Source of the DNA: an uncultured Mailhella sp.
Lineage (GTDB): Bacteria; Desulfobacterota; Desulfovibrionia; Desulfovibrionales; Desulfovibrionaceae
Length of the DNA: 36,037 nt
Reading direction: 5' to 3'
Assembly (NCBI GenBank): GCA_944324085.1
Contig: CALUUX010000057.1
Span: 1-36,037 of the forward strand
Shown here: piece after piece, positions 1-7,634 of the stretch
How the letters are laid out: the number at the start of each line of letters is the position of its first letter
How positions within the stretch are numbered: position 1 is the first letter of the stretch
The notes under the pieces: generated by a model
Database searches by the model: none
What the model was told of the DNA's origin: nothing
Seen by the model: the letters and a program-made list of their open reading frames with translations, nothing else
Translations under genes and position numbers: made by a program

Positions 1-139
1 CGATGTGCAGCGCTCCCGTGGGAAAGCCGTCGGAACGGGACATGCCGGAATTGGCAAAAAATCCCCGGAACAGAAAGGCGTTGCCGTCCATCACGTAAAG
101 GGGGTCTTCGGTAAAGCCGAGGCGCTGCTTCAATGACAT
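1..139 (-). CDS. polA: DNA polymerase I, N-terminal fragment (runs off the window)
   Basis: The minus strand from 139 reads MSLKQRLGFTEDPLYVMDGN and continues FLFRGFFANSGMSRSDGFPTG, cut by the window edge after about 46 residues. This is the beginning of the 5'-3' exonuclease (flap nuclease) domain of PolA: the Asp of the YVMDGN motif is the usual first metal ligand, and the F-R-G-F-F-A and S-D-G-x-P-T-x-A/G motifs follow in the family order. The enzyme fills gaps and removes primers in replication and repair. Start chosen at ATG 139-137 because AGGAG lies 6 bases upstream on the minus strand. The gene diverges from hppA. Only the first few percent of the protein is visible, so intactness cannot be judged. 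Confidence 0.85.
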   Translation of the reverse strand, partial: MSLKQRLGFTEDPLYVMDGNAFLFRGFFANSGMSRSDGFPTGALHI

Positions 140-167
140 GACTTGCTCCTGAAAAAATATCTGTTGC

Positions 168-196
168 ATCCTAGCCTGATGCGCAGACCGCCGCAA
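168..196 (-). promoter_or_regulatory. Putative sigma-70 promoter of polA
   Basis: On the minus strand TTGCGG (196-191) and TAGGAT (173-168) are separated by 17 bases, and the predicted start point lies a short distance upstream of the polA ribosome binding site. The match to TTGACA/TATAAT is moderate (4/6 each). The -35 overlaps an inverted repeat AGAGGCGG-A-CCGCCTCT at 196-212. Confidence 0.4.
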
Positions 197-282
197 GAGG
201 CGGACCGCCTCTCCGCCCCGCCGAAGGACGCCCTGCCCCGGCCCGTACTCCCGGAGATACCGGGGATTGCAGCCTGCAAGGC

Positions 283-311
283 TTGTCATCGGAAGGGAAT
301 TCTTATATCGT
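283..311 (+). promoter_or_regulatory. Putative sigma-70 promoter of hppA
   Basis: TTGTCA at 283-288 and TATCGT at 306-311 are 17 bases apart (5/6 and 4/6 matches). Transcription would begin near 318, giving a leader of about 86 bases that contains the hairpin at 337-356. Confidence 0.4.
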
Positions 312-336
312 TGACGTTCCTTTAATAGGGGAGCTC

Positions 337-356
337 CGGGCAGGCGTACCTGCCCG
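337..356 (+). promoter_or_regulatory. Perfect hairpin in the hppA leader
   Basis: CGGGCAGG-CGTA-CCTGCCCG is an 8-bp perfect stem with a 4-base loop. Four bases later comes a T-rich run (TTTTT, then GGTTTTT), 47 bases before the hppA start. It resembles a weak intrinsic terminator, so it could attenuate hppA transcription; it could also simply protect the 5' end of the message. Confidence 0.45.
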
Positions 357-403
357 TCCATTTTTCGGTTTTTCCACTTTCAGCCTACCTGTCGGGGGTA
401 TGT

Positions 404-2482
404 ATGACTTTCATTTCTCTGGTTATCGTCTTCGCGTGCGCGGCCTTTGCGCTGTACTACGCCTTCAAGACGGCCAAAAACATCCTCGCCGCCTCCACCG
501 GCAATGAGGATATGCAGCGCATCGCCGGCGCCATTCAGGAAGGCGCGCAGGCGTATCTGAAGCGTCAGTACCGCACCATCGCCATCGTGGGCGTGGTGGT
601 CGCCGTGCTGCTTCTTCTCACCATGTCCTTCCTCACCGCTCTGGGCTTCGTGCTCGGCGCCGTGCTGTCCGGCCTCGCCGGCTTCATCGGCATGAACGTG
701 TCCGTCCGCGCCAACGTGCGCACCGCCGCCGCCGCGGAAAAGGGCATGGTTCCCGCGCTGAACATCTCCTTCCAGTCCGGCGCCATCACCGGCATGCTGG
801 TGGTCGGCCTCGGCCTGCTCGGCGTTTCCGTCTATTACGCCGTGCTCGCCATCTTCGGCGTGCCCACCGAAAACATCATGCAGGCCCTTGTGGCTCTCTC
901 CTTCGGCGCGTCCCTCATCTCCATCTTCGCGCGTCTCGGCGGCGGCATCTTCACCAAGGGCGCCGACGTTGGCGCCGACCTCGTGGGTAAGGTGGAAGCC
1001 GGCATTCCTGAAGACGATCCCCGCAACCCCGCCGTCATCGCCGACAACGTGGGCGACAACGTGGGCGACTGCGCCGGCATGGCCGCCGACCTCTTCGAAA
1101 CCTACGCCGTCACCGTGGTGGCCACCATGCTGCTGGCCTCCATCTTCTTCGACGGTGCGCTCCAGACCAAAATGATGATGTTCCCGCTGCTCATCAGCGG
1201 CGTGTGCATCATCGCTTCCGTGCTCGGCACCTTCTTCGTCAAGCTCGGCTCCGACGGCAAGATCATGCGCGCTCTCTACAAGGGCCTCATCGCCACGGCC
1301 GTCATTTCCGCCGTGCTCATCGCCCTCGTCACCATGTTCGTGTTCTGGGGCGAAAACAGCATGACCATTCAGGGCATCAGCTTCAACGGCTTCAGCCTGC
1401 TGCTGTGCAGCCTCACCGGCCTCATCGTCACCGGCCTCATCGTGGTGGTCACCGAATACTACACCTCCACCGCGTATCGCCCCGTGCGCAGCATTTCCAA
1501 GGCGTCCACCACCGGTCACGGCACCAACGTGATCCAGGGCCTCGCCGTCTCCATGGAAGCCTGCGCCGCTCCCGTGATCATCATCTGCGCCGGCATCCTC
1601 TTCGCCTACACCCAGGCCGGTCTGTTCGGCATTTCCCTGGCCGCCACCACCATGCTGGCCCTCGCCGGCATGATCGTCGCCCTTGACGCCTACGGCCCCG
1701 TGACCGACAACGCCGGCGGCATCGCTGAAATGTCCGGTCTGCCCGAAGACATCCGTGAAACCACCGACGCCCTCGACGCGGTAGGCAACACCACCAAGGC
1801 CGTCACCAAGGGTTACGCCATCGGCTCCGCCGCTCTGGCCGCGCTCGTGCTCTTCGCCTCCTACACCGAAGACCTGAGCCGCTACTTCCCCAACCTTGAC
1901 GTCACCTTCGCCCTTCAGGATCCCTATGTGCTGGTCGGCCTCTTCATCGGCGGCCTGCTCCCCTACCTGTTCGGCTCCATGGGCATGAAGGCCGTGGGCC
2001 GCGCCGGCGCCGCCGTGGTCGTGGAAGTGCGTCGTCAGTTCCACAACATCCCCGGCATCATGGAAGGCACCGGCAAGCCCGACTACAGCGCCTGCGTGGA
2101 CATGCTCACCAAGTCCGCCATCAAGGAAATGATCATTCCTTCCCTGCTGCCCGTGCTCGCCCCCGTGGTCGTGTACTACGTCATCAAGGCCTGCGGCGGA
2201 CAGGCTGCCGCCTTCGCTTCCCTCGGCGCCATGCTCATGGGCACCATCGTCACCGGTCTGTTCGTGGCCATCTCCATGACCTCCGGCGGCGGCGCGTGGG
2301 ATAACGCCAAGAAATACATCGAAGAAGGCAACTTCGGCGGCAAGGGCTCCGAAGCTCACAAGGCCGCCGTTACCGGCGACACCGTCGGCGACCCCTACAA
2401 GGATACCGCCGGCCCCGCCGTCAACCCCATGATCAAGATCATCAACATCGTCGCGCTGCTTCTCCTCCAGGCTCTTGCCTAA
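404..2482 (+). CDS. hppA: Membrane-bound proton-pumping inorganic pyrophosphatase, K+-independent type
   Basis: The product couples hydrolysis of cytoplasmic pyrophosphate to ion pumping across the inner membrane. It has 692 residues, normal for the family, and is almost entirely made of hydrophobic helices (about 15-16). The PPi/Mg-binding signature lies at about residues 188-226 and includes GADLVGKVE and NVGDNVGD. At 461-470 it reads [10 protein letters not shown]: Lys465 and Thr468 mark the K+-independent H+-pumping class, whereas K+-dependent H+ and Na+ pumps carry Ala at the Lys position. The ATG at 404 is chosen because GGGGG sits 5 bases upstream; the ATG at 400 is in another frame. 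The gene is alone between divergent polA and a strong terminator. Class assignment rests on established family knowledge, and the ion was not tested here. Confidence 0.97.
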   Translation: MTFISLVIVFACAAFALYYAFKTAKNILAASTGNEDMQRIAGAIQEGAQAYLKRQYRTIAIVGVVVAVLLLLTMSFLTALGFVLGAVLSGLAGFIGMNVSVRANVRTAAAAEKGMVPALNISFQSGAITGMLVVGLGLLGVSVYYAVLAIFGVPTENIMQALVALSFGASLISIFARLGGGIFTKGADVGADLVGKVEAGIPEDDPRNPAVIADNVGDNVGDCAGMAADLFETYAVTVVATMLLASIFFDGALQTKMMMFPLLISGVCIIASVLGTFFVKLGSDGKIMRALYKGLIATAVISAVLIALVTMFVFWGENSMTIQGISFNGFSLLLCSLTGLIVTGLIVVVTEYYTSTAYRPVRSISKASTTGHGTNVIQGLAVSMEACAAPVIIICAGILFAYTQAGLFGISLAATTMLALAGMIVALDAYGPVTDNAGGIAEMSGLPEDIRETTDALDAVGNTTKAVTKGYAIGSAALAALVLFASYTEDLSRYFPNLDVTFALQDPYVLVGLFIGGLLPYLFGSMGMKAVGRAGAAVVVEVRRQFHNIPGIMEGTGKPDYSACVDMLTKSAIKEMIIPSLLPVLAPVVVYYVIKACGGQAAAFASLGAMLMGTIVTGLFVAISMTSGGGAWDNAKKYIEEGNFGGKGSEAHKAAVTGDTVGDPYKDTAGPAVNPMIKIINIVALLLLQALA

Positions 2483-2526
2483 GAAAAGCCGAGGGCGGAC
2501 TTCTCCGCCCTCCGACGAGCAGTTTT

Positions 2527-2561
2527 CAGAAAGCCGCGGCCCGTCCGCGGCTTTCTGCTTT
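2527..2561 (+). terminator. Terminator of hppA
   Basis: CAGAAAGCCGCGG pairs perfectly with CCGCGGCTTTCTG (13 bp) around a CCCGT loop, followed by CTTTGTC. A second GC-rich hairpin without a T run (GAGGGCGGA/TCCGCCCTC, 2491-2512) lies just upstream. Apart from these two hairpins I see nothing between 2483 and the RBS of the next gene at about 2782: no convincing promoter and no ORF with a ribosome binding site. Confidence 0.75.
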
Positions 2562-2791
2562 GTCTCTCCCGCGTCGCCCGATTTCGTCTCGCCGCGGGCA
2601 TGCGTCCTTTGCTGAAGGAATCACCCTTTTCCGACGCGCGACGCCGCTTCCCTCGTCTCCATTTCCCGTTTTTCACTCCCCAAACGCTCCCTCCGTTCGT
2701 CGCGCCCCGGCCTGACGACCAAACATGCTTTTTTCAAAAACGTTGCCTTCGGTCCGGCTCGTTCCGCGCCGCAACAGATGCAAGGAGTTCC

Positions 2792-3964
2792 ATGAAAGCC
2801 ATTGTTTCCAGCGTGTCGGGCAATACCCGCATGTATCTTTTTCTCTTCCTTCTCACTCTGGGCAGCACGATCGGGCTTCAGGGCTCTTCTCTTCTGTATA
2901 CCAACTACGCGGTGGAAGTTGGCGGATTCACCGCCGCTGACAACGGACTCGTGGTGGCGCTGCGCGAAGTGCCGGGCTTCCTCTGTTTTCTTGTAGTGCC
3001 GCTCATGCTCATCATCAGAGAACACCGCCTCTGCGCCCTTTCCGTCCTCGTGTGCGGCGCGGGAACGGCGGTCATCGGACTGTTCTCGTCCTTCTGGGGC
3101 ATTGCGGGCGCGGTATTCGTCATGTCGGCGGGCTATCACTTTTTCGAAACCATCAATCAGTCGCTCATGATCCAGTATTACGATCTCGCCAGCACGCCCA
3201 TCATCATGGGACGCATGCGCGGACTCGCCGCGGGCGGCAGCCTCGCGGTGTCTCTCCTGGTCTTTTTCGGATCCGGCTGGCTTTCCTATGAAACCATGTT
3301 CGCGTCCATGGGCGTCACGGTGCTGGCGCTCGGCGCCGCATGTCTCTTTTTTGATCCTTCCAGCCCCAAGGTCACGCCGCAAAAGAAAGGTATGGTGTTC
3401 TGTTCCCGCTACTGGCTTTTCTACGCCCTCACCCTGCTCATGGGCGGTCGCAGACAGATATTCACCGTGTTCTCGCTGTTTCTGCTCGTGGAAAAATTCG
3501 ATTTTTCCGTGCGCGCCGTGGCTGTGCTCTACATGGTCAACTACGCGGTCAACTGGTTCTTCAATCCGCTCATAGGCCGCATCATCAACCGCATAGGCGA
3601 ACGCAGACTGCTCACCATTGAATACACGTCGGCGTTCTTCATTTTTCTGGGCTACGCCTGGACCGACAGCGCGTGGCTGGCGGGCGTCATGTACGTGCTC
3701 GACAGCCTGACCTTCAACTTCGCCATCGCGGTGCGGACGTTCTTCCAGAAAATCGCCGATCCCGCCGACGTGGCGCCCAGCATGGGTCTGGCGCAAACCA
3801 TCAATCACATCGCGGCGGTGATCATTCCTCCGCTCGGCGGCTGGCTGTGGGTAACGTTCGGCTATCAGCTTCCCTTCTACTGCGGCATGGGACTCACCGT
3901 GCTTTCCCTGCTGCTCATCCAGTTCATGGACAAGGAAATCGCCAAGGCAAGGAAAAAAGCCTGA
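2792..3964 (+). CDS. Major facilitator superfamily transporter, substrate unknown
   Basis: A 390-residue integral membrane protein with about twelve hydrophobic segments in two halves, split near residues 190-205 by a basic cytoplasmic loop, as expected for MFS carriers. Charged turns such as GRMRG (about 137) and IGRIINRIGERR (about 265) sit at cytoplasmic loops in the usual MFS places. Start chosen at ATG 2792 because AAGGAG lies 4 bases upstream; the frame is open back to 2600 but the extra residues are polar, low-complexity and have no ribosome binding site. nikR follows 137 bases downstream on the same strand, which makes a metal- or metabolite-related role possible, but nothing in the protein itself shows the substrate. 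Confidence 0.85.
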   Translation: MKAIVSSVSGNTRMYLFLFLLTLGSTIGLQGSSLLYTNYAVEVGGFTAADNGLVVALREVPGFLCFLVVPLMLIIREHRLCALSVLVCGAGTAVIGLFSSFWGIAGAVFVMSAGYHFFETINQSLMIQYYDLASTPIIMGRMRGLAAGGSLAVSLLVFFGSGWLSYETMFASMGVTVLALGAACLFFDPSSPKVTPQKKGMVFCSRYWLFYALTLLMGGRRQIFTVFSLFLLVEKFDFSVRAVAVLYMVNYAVNWFFNPLIGRIINRIGERRLLTIEYTSAFFIFLGYAWTDSAWLAGVMYVLDSLTFNFAIAVRTFFQKIADPADVAPSMGLAQTINHIAAVIIPPLGGWLWVTFGYQLPFYCGMGLTVLSLLLIQFMDKEIAKARKKA

Positions 3965-4044
3965 CGTTCAACAATCTCCGAAAAACCGACGACAAAGGCG
4001 GCGCGGCGACGCCCTCCCTTACGACGGCCGCAGGGCATAAACGC

Positions 4045-4073
4045 TTGAGGAGCGGCCCGCGCTGGTGTACGCT
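4045..4073 (+). promoter_or_regulatory. Possible promoter of nikR-folE2
   Basis: TTGAGG at 4045-4050 and TACGCT at 4068-4073 with a 17-base spacer, 28 bases before the nikR start. The match is weak (4/6 and 3/6). No clear GTG-N-CAC style NikR operator was found here. Confidence 0.3.
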
Positions 4074-4101
4074 GCAGAAAGCTGTCAACGAGGGAACTTT
4101 T

Positions 4102-4560
4102 ATGAGCGAACTGGTACGTTTTGGAGTGTCGCTGGAGCGTGACCTGCTCACGGCTTTTGACCGTCACAGCGAACGCAAAGGCTTTGCCAACCGTTCCGAA
4201 GCTCTGCGCCACTGCATACGGCGGGAACTGTCGGAAGAAATCGTTTCCGATCCCGACGCGCCCGTGGCGGGCGTGCTGACGCTGGTGTACGATCACCACG
4301 ACAACGACCTGCCCGGCCGCCTCACTTCCCTGCAGCACGAAGCGCACGGCATGGTGCTCGCCACCATGCATGTGCACCTTGACGAACATCACTGTCTGGA
4401 AACCATGGCTCTGCGCGGCCCCGCCGCGGCCGTCAACGAACTGGCCGACAGACTCCGCTCCTCCCGCGGCGTGCTTCAAAGCTCCTGTTCGCTGACCGCC
4501 ATAGAGGCCGCGCCCGAACGTCATGTTTTCCACGACCACGCGCATAAGGATCACGCATGA
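4102..4560 (+). CDS. nikR: NikR-family nickel-responsive ribbon-helix-helix regulator
   Basis: A 152-residue protein with the NikR architecture. Residues 1-45 form the DNA-binding ribbon-helix-helix (VRFGVSLE, then [18 protein letters not shown]). Residues 57-135 form the ACT-like metal domain. The four residues that bind high-affinity nickel in Escherichia coli NikR (His76, His87, His89, Cys95) are matched by His79, His90, His92 and Cys98 in the context [18 protein letters not shown]. The tail is extra and His-rich ([12 protein letters not shown], 141-152), suggesting additional metal binding. ATG 4102 follows GAGGGA by 6 bases. The stop overlaps the folE2 start (ATGA), so the two are translationally coupled. 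What it controls is not visible; folE2 is an unusual partner for NikR. Confidence 0.93.
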   Translation: MSELVRFGVSLERDLLTAFDRHSERKGFANRSEALRHCIRRELSEEIVSDPDAPVAGVLTLVYDHHDNDLPGRLTSLQHEAHGMVLATMHVHLDEHHCLETMALRGPAAAVNELADRLRSSRGVLQSSCSLTAIEAAPERHVFHDHAHKDHA

Positions 4561-5390
4561 ACAATATTTCAAACACCGGAAGCTCTCAAGGCCTCCTGGA
4601 CGTGCAGAACGCCCCTTCCAGCGTGGCTCTCGACATCGACCGCGTCGGGGTCAAGCATGTGGAGCTGCCTCTGGTGGTAAAGGACAAAGATAAAGGTCGT
4701 CAGCACACCGTGGCCAGCGTAGACATGGGGGTTGATCTACCGGCCGCCTACAAGGGCACCCACATGAGCCGTTTTGTGGAGGCCCTGGAAAACTGGCGCG
4801 AAGCCAGCGGCGAAGAACTGGACTACGCCTCCATGAAACGCCTTCTTTCCGACGTGCTGACGCGCCTGAACGCCCATAGAGCCTACGCAAAGTTCAGCTT
4901 TCCCTATTTTCGCACCCGCCGGGCCCCCGTTTCCGGGCAGGCCGCTCCTGTGCGCTATCTGTGCCGCCTCACCGGCGAACTGGAAAAAGGCCAGGAAGGC
5001 CCGCGCTTCCTTCTGGAGCTGGAGGTGCCCGTCACCACGGTATGTCCATGTTCCAAGGCCATCAGCCGCGCCGGAGCCCACGGTCAGCGCGCCGTGGTGC
5101 GCATGGGCCTGCGCATGAGCCGCTTCGAATGGCTGGAAGGCTTCATCGACATGGCCGAAGAATCCGGATCCGCTCCCATCCACACGCTGCTCAAGAGGCC
5201 GGACGAAAAATTCGTTACCGAACAGGCCTATGACAACGCCCTGTTCGTGGAAGACGTCGTGCGCAACGTGGCCACCAGACTGGAGCGACATTCGCATGTG
5301 ACTTGGTTCCGCGTGGAGGTGGAAAGCGAAGAATCCATACACGGACACAACGCCTTCGCCAGCATCGAGCGTTCCATGTCCAGAAAGTGA
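4557..5390 (+). CDS. folE2: GTP cyclohydrolase FolE2 (type IB)
   Basis: Converts GTP to 7,8-dihydroneopterin triphosphate, the first step of folate and queuosine-precursor synthesis, in the cytoplasm. The 277-residue length fits the FolE2 (COG1469) family. Family motifs are present: [10 protein letters not shown] (66-75), [11 protein letters not shown] (160-170) with the catalytic Cys163/Cys165 region, GAHGQRA (173-179), and [10 protein letters not shown] (259-268), whose His and Glu residues form the metal site. FolE2 enzymes use Mn or Fe rather than an obligatory Zn. Its start is embedded in the nikR stop (ATGA). The later queH gene (32.7 kb) belongs to the queuosine pathway fed by this step. 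The nikR coupling suggests metal-dependent expression, which is inference. Confidence 0.95.
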   Translation: MNNISNTGSSQGLLDVQNAPSSVALDIDRVGVKHVELPLVVKDKDKGRQHTVASVDMGVDLPAAYKGTHMSRFVEALENWREASGEELDYASMKRLLSDVLTRLNAHRAYAKFSFPYFRTRRAPVSGQAAPVRYLCRLTGELEKGQEGPRFLLELEVPVTTVCPCSKAISRAGAHGQRAVVRMGLRMSRFEWLEGFIDMAEESGSAPIHTLLKRPDEKFVTEQAYDNALFVEDVVRNVATRLERHSHVTWFRVEVESEESIHGHNAFASIERSMSRK

Positions 5391-5821
5391 CGCCAACGAG
5401 ACACGGCCGCGACGGTCCCGCCGGAAACGCGGAACAGACGGTCCGAACGTCTTCTTCTCCCCACGACAAGGGGGACACTTTTTGATTTTATTTTTTTAAA
5501 AAACGGACTATGCTTTCATAAAACGATTTTTTTTCGACCTCTCACAAAGAGACGACGCCCATGAGAACCTATCACACACAAAAGTCAGCCGGCGGCGGTC
5601 TGATCCCGCCATGGCGACGCGCGTCCGCCAGCGTTCTCTGCCGAAACCGCCGTTCTCTCTTCTGATGAAACGCGAAAGCCACGGTCGTTCCCGCGACTCA
5701 GCCACGCTCGTCAGTCCATCCGCGCCCCTTTTCCCGCAGAACAACGCTTTTCTCGTTCGTTTCCCGTCCCCGCCGGGATTCTCCGGCTTTTGTCCAACTC
5801 TCTTTTTCCCGAGAAATCACC
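5391..5821. other. 431-base intergenic region upstream of the putP-like gene
   Basis: Contains the weak folE2 terminator, then a very A/T-rich block at 5479-5530 (runs of T and A that stand out in this GC-rich window) with TATGCT at 5509-5514, a possible -10 lacking a well-spaced -35. The remaining 290 bases up to the GTG at 5822 are C/T-rich and hold no ORF with a ribosome binding site. I cannot assign a promoter with confidence. Confidence 0.4.
5458..5483 (+). terminator. Weak terminator after folE2
   Basis: TCCCC (5458-5462) can pair with GGGGA (5471-5475) around an ACGACAAG loop, followed by CAC and TTTTT, then a longer T-rich stretch. The stem is only 5 bp, so this is tentative. Confidence 0.4.
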
Positions 5822-7354
5822 GTGAGCGACTATCAGATCTTCATATACATCGCCATTGCCATTTATCTGCTCCTCATGCTCTACATCGGCCTTCTCTGCG
5901 CCAAACGAAACAGCAACGCCCATGAATACTATCTGGGCGGCCGCCGCATGGGGCCCATCGTCACCGCCATGAGCGCGGAAGCCTCCGACATGTCCTCCTG
6001 GCTGCTCATGGGTCTGCCGGGACTCGCCCTGTTCACCGGCATCGCCGAACCCGGCTGGACGGCCATCGGCCTTGCCATCGGCACCTATCTGAACTGGCTC
6101 ATCGTGGCAAAGCGTCTGCGCGTGTACAGCGAAAAAATACACGCCATCACCATTCCCGACTTCTTCGCCCGCCGCTTCCATGATTCCAGCAGTCTGCTCG
6201 TGGGCATTTCAGCCCTCATCATCGTCGTCTTCTTCATTCCCTACACCGCCGCCGGCTTCGCCTCCTGCGGCAAGCTCTTCTCCACGCTGTGCGGCCTCGA
6301 CTATGTGACCGGCATGCTCATCGGCACCGTGGTCATCGCCGGATACACCATCCTCGGCGGTTTTCTCGCCGCCTCCATGACCGACCTTGTGCAATCCATC
6401 ATCATGACGCTGGCTCTGTTCATCATCGTGGCGTTCGGCATCCACATGGCCGGCGGCTGGGACGCGGTCGTCGCCTCCTCCGACCTTGAAGGCTACATCA
6501 GCCTTACCCACGCCACCAACGTGGTTACGCATGAAATTTCGGAATACGGCACGCTGACCATCTTCTCCACCCTCGCCTGGGGCCTCGGCTACTTCGGCAT
6601 GCCGCACATTCTGCTCCGGTTCATGGCCATCCGCGACGAAAACGAAATCGCCATTTCCCGTCGCATCGGCTCCACCTGGGTGGTCATCGCCATGGGCTGC
6701 GCCATCTTCATCGGCATCATCGGCTACGCCATGATTCAGGCAGGCGCGCTCGAACCTTACCAGACCGGTTCCGACGCGGAAACCATCATCATCAAGATCA
6801 GCAGCCTGCTCAGCTCCTTCGGCGTCATTCCCGCGTTCATGGCCGGTCTTGTGCTTGCCGGCATTCTGGCCAGCACCATGTCCACCGCCTCCGGCCAGCT
6901 GCTGGCCGCGGCCTCCAGCGTGTCGGAAAACCTCTTCAAAGGCGTGTTCCACATCCAGATGACCGACAGATCCACCATGCTTTCGGCCCGCGGCACCGTG
7001 CTGATCATTTCCATCGTGGGAACCGTCATCGCCTGCGATCCCGAAAGCTCCATCTTCCAGATCGTCTCCTTCGCCTGGGCCGGTTTCGGAGCGTCCTTCG
7101 GCCCGGTCATGCTGTTCGCCCTGTTCTGGCGCCGCTGCAACCGCTGGGGCGCGCTCTCCGGCATGGCGGCCGGCGGCGTCATGGTCTTCGTGTGGAAATA
7201 CCTCGTCAAGCCCATGGGCGGCGTGTGGGGCATTTATGAACTTCTGCCCGCCTTCCTCACCGCCTGCGCCGTCATTATCGTCGTCAGCCTCCTGACCGAA
7301 AAGCCCGACGACGATATGCTGAAAGACTTCGACGCCGTAAACGAGGCGAAATAA
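5822..7354 (+). CDS. putP: Sodium/solute symporter of the SSS family, PutP-like (proline type)
   Basis: A 510-residue inner-membrane protein with about 13 hydrophobic helices, the normal SSS arrangement and size for PutP. The sodium/proline symporter hallmarks are present: YYLGGRRMG near residue 40, SAEASDMSSWLLMGLPG near 55-70 (the helix 2 Na+/proline region of PutP), and ASTMSTASGQLLAAASSVSEN near residues 350-370. Proline is the best guess; other small substrates are possible within the family. The start is GTG at 5822, preceded only by a weak GAGAAA, but the next candidates would remove part of the first helix. The gene is monocistronic, ending at a strong terminator. Confidence 0.88.
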   Translation: MSDYQIFIYIAIAIYLLLMLYIGLLCAKRNSNAHEYYLGGRRMGPIVTAMSAEASDMSSWLLMGLPGLALFTGIAEPGWTAIGLAIGTYLNWLIVAKRLRVYSEKIHAITIPDFFARRFHDSSSLLVGISALIIVVFFIPYTAAGFASCGKLFSTLCGLDYVTGMLIGTVVIAGYTILGGFLAASMTDLVQSIIMTLALFIIVAFGIHMAGGWDAVVASSDLEGYISLTHATNVVTHEISEYGTLTIFSTLAWGLGYFGMPHILLRFMAIRDENEIAISRRIGSTWVVIAMGCAIFIGIIGYAMIQAGALEPYQTGSDAETIIIKISSLLSSFGVIPAFMAGLVLAGILASTMSTASGQLLAAASSVSENLFKGVFHIQMTDRSTMLSARGTVLIISIVGTVIACDPESSIFQIVSFAWAGFGASFGPVMLFALFWRRCNRWGALSGMAAGGVMVFVWKYLVKPMGGVWGIYELLPAFLTACAVIIVVSLLTEKPDDDMLKDFDAVNEAK

Positions 7355-7377
7355 CTCTTCCGCCGTTTTTACGCCAA

Positions 7378-7409
7378 GGGCCGTCGGACGCGTCGTCCGA
7401 CGGCCCTTT
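7378..7409 (+). terminator. Terminator of the putP-like gene
   Basis: GGGCCGTCGGACG and CGTCCGACGGCCC form a perfect 13-bp stem with a CGT loop, followed by TTTCGTT and preceded by AA. Confidence 0.8.
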
Positions 7410-7494
7410 CGTTATGCGTAAACGAACCGTCGCAACGCCGAAGCCCAAGGAGGCGTCCGCTCTTTTGCCGCGACGCGCGACCTGTCCCTTCCGA

Positions 7495-7532
7495 AAAACG
7501 CAGAAAGCCGACCTCCGGGGGTGGAGGTCGGC
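7495..7532 (-). terminator. Terminator of the gapA-PEP synthase transcript
   Basis: Read on the minus strand, GCCGACCTCC (7532-7523) pairs with GGAGGTCGGC (7516-7507) around a 6-base loop, followed by TTTCTGCGTTTTT. A second hairpin closer to the stop codon (GGGCGGGA-TCG-TCCCGCCC, 7604-7622) has no T run. Confidence 0.8.
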
Positions 7533-7634
7533 CGTCTGAGAAGGCGGGAGAAACGCCGGTTCCCGCCAGCGGGGAACGCGCCTTGCGGCAACGCCCCCCG
7601 CGCGGGCGGGATCGTCCCGCCCGGATACAAGACA

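Noticed and set aside
283..507. Frame overlapping the hppA leader and start in another register
   Set aside because: No ribosome binding site; it is the promoter and leader region read as protein.
380..2359. Open frame of 659 codons on the minus strand opposite hppA
   Set aside because: It is a His/Gly/Asp-rich translation with no family character, produced by the strong GC bias at third positions of hppA; no ribosome binding site or promoter.
2600..2791. Upstream extension of the MFS protein by 64 residues
   Set aside because: The extra stretch is polar and basic with no ribosome binding site; ATG 2792 has AAGGAG.
5611..5925. 104-codon frame upstream of and overlapping the putP-like gene
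   Set aside because: Ser/Pro/Arg-rich translation, no ribosome binding site, overlaps the first helices of the real gene.
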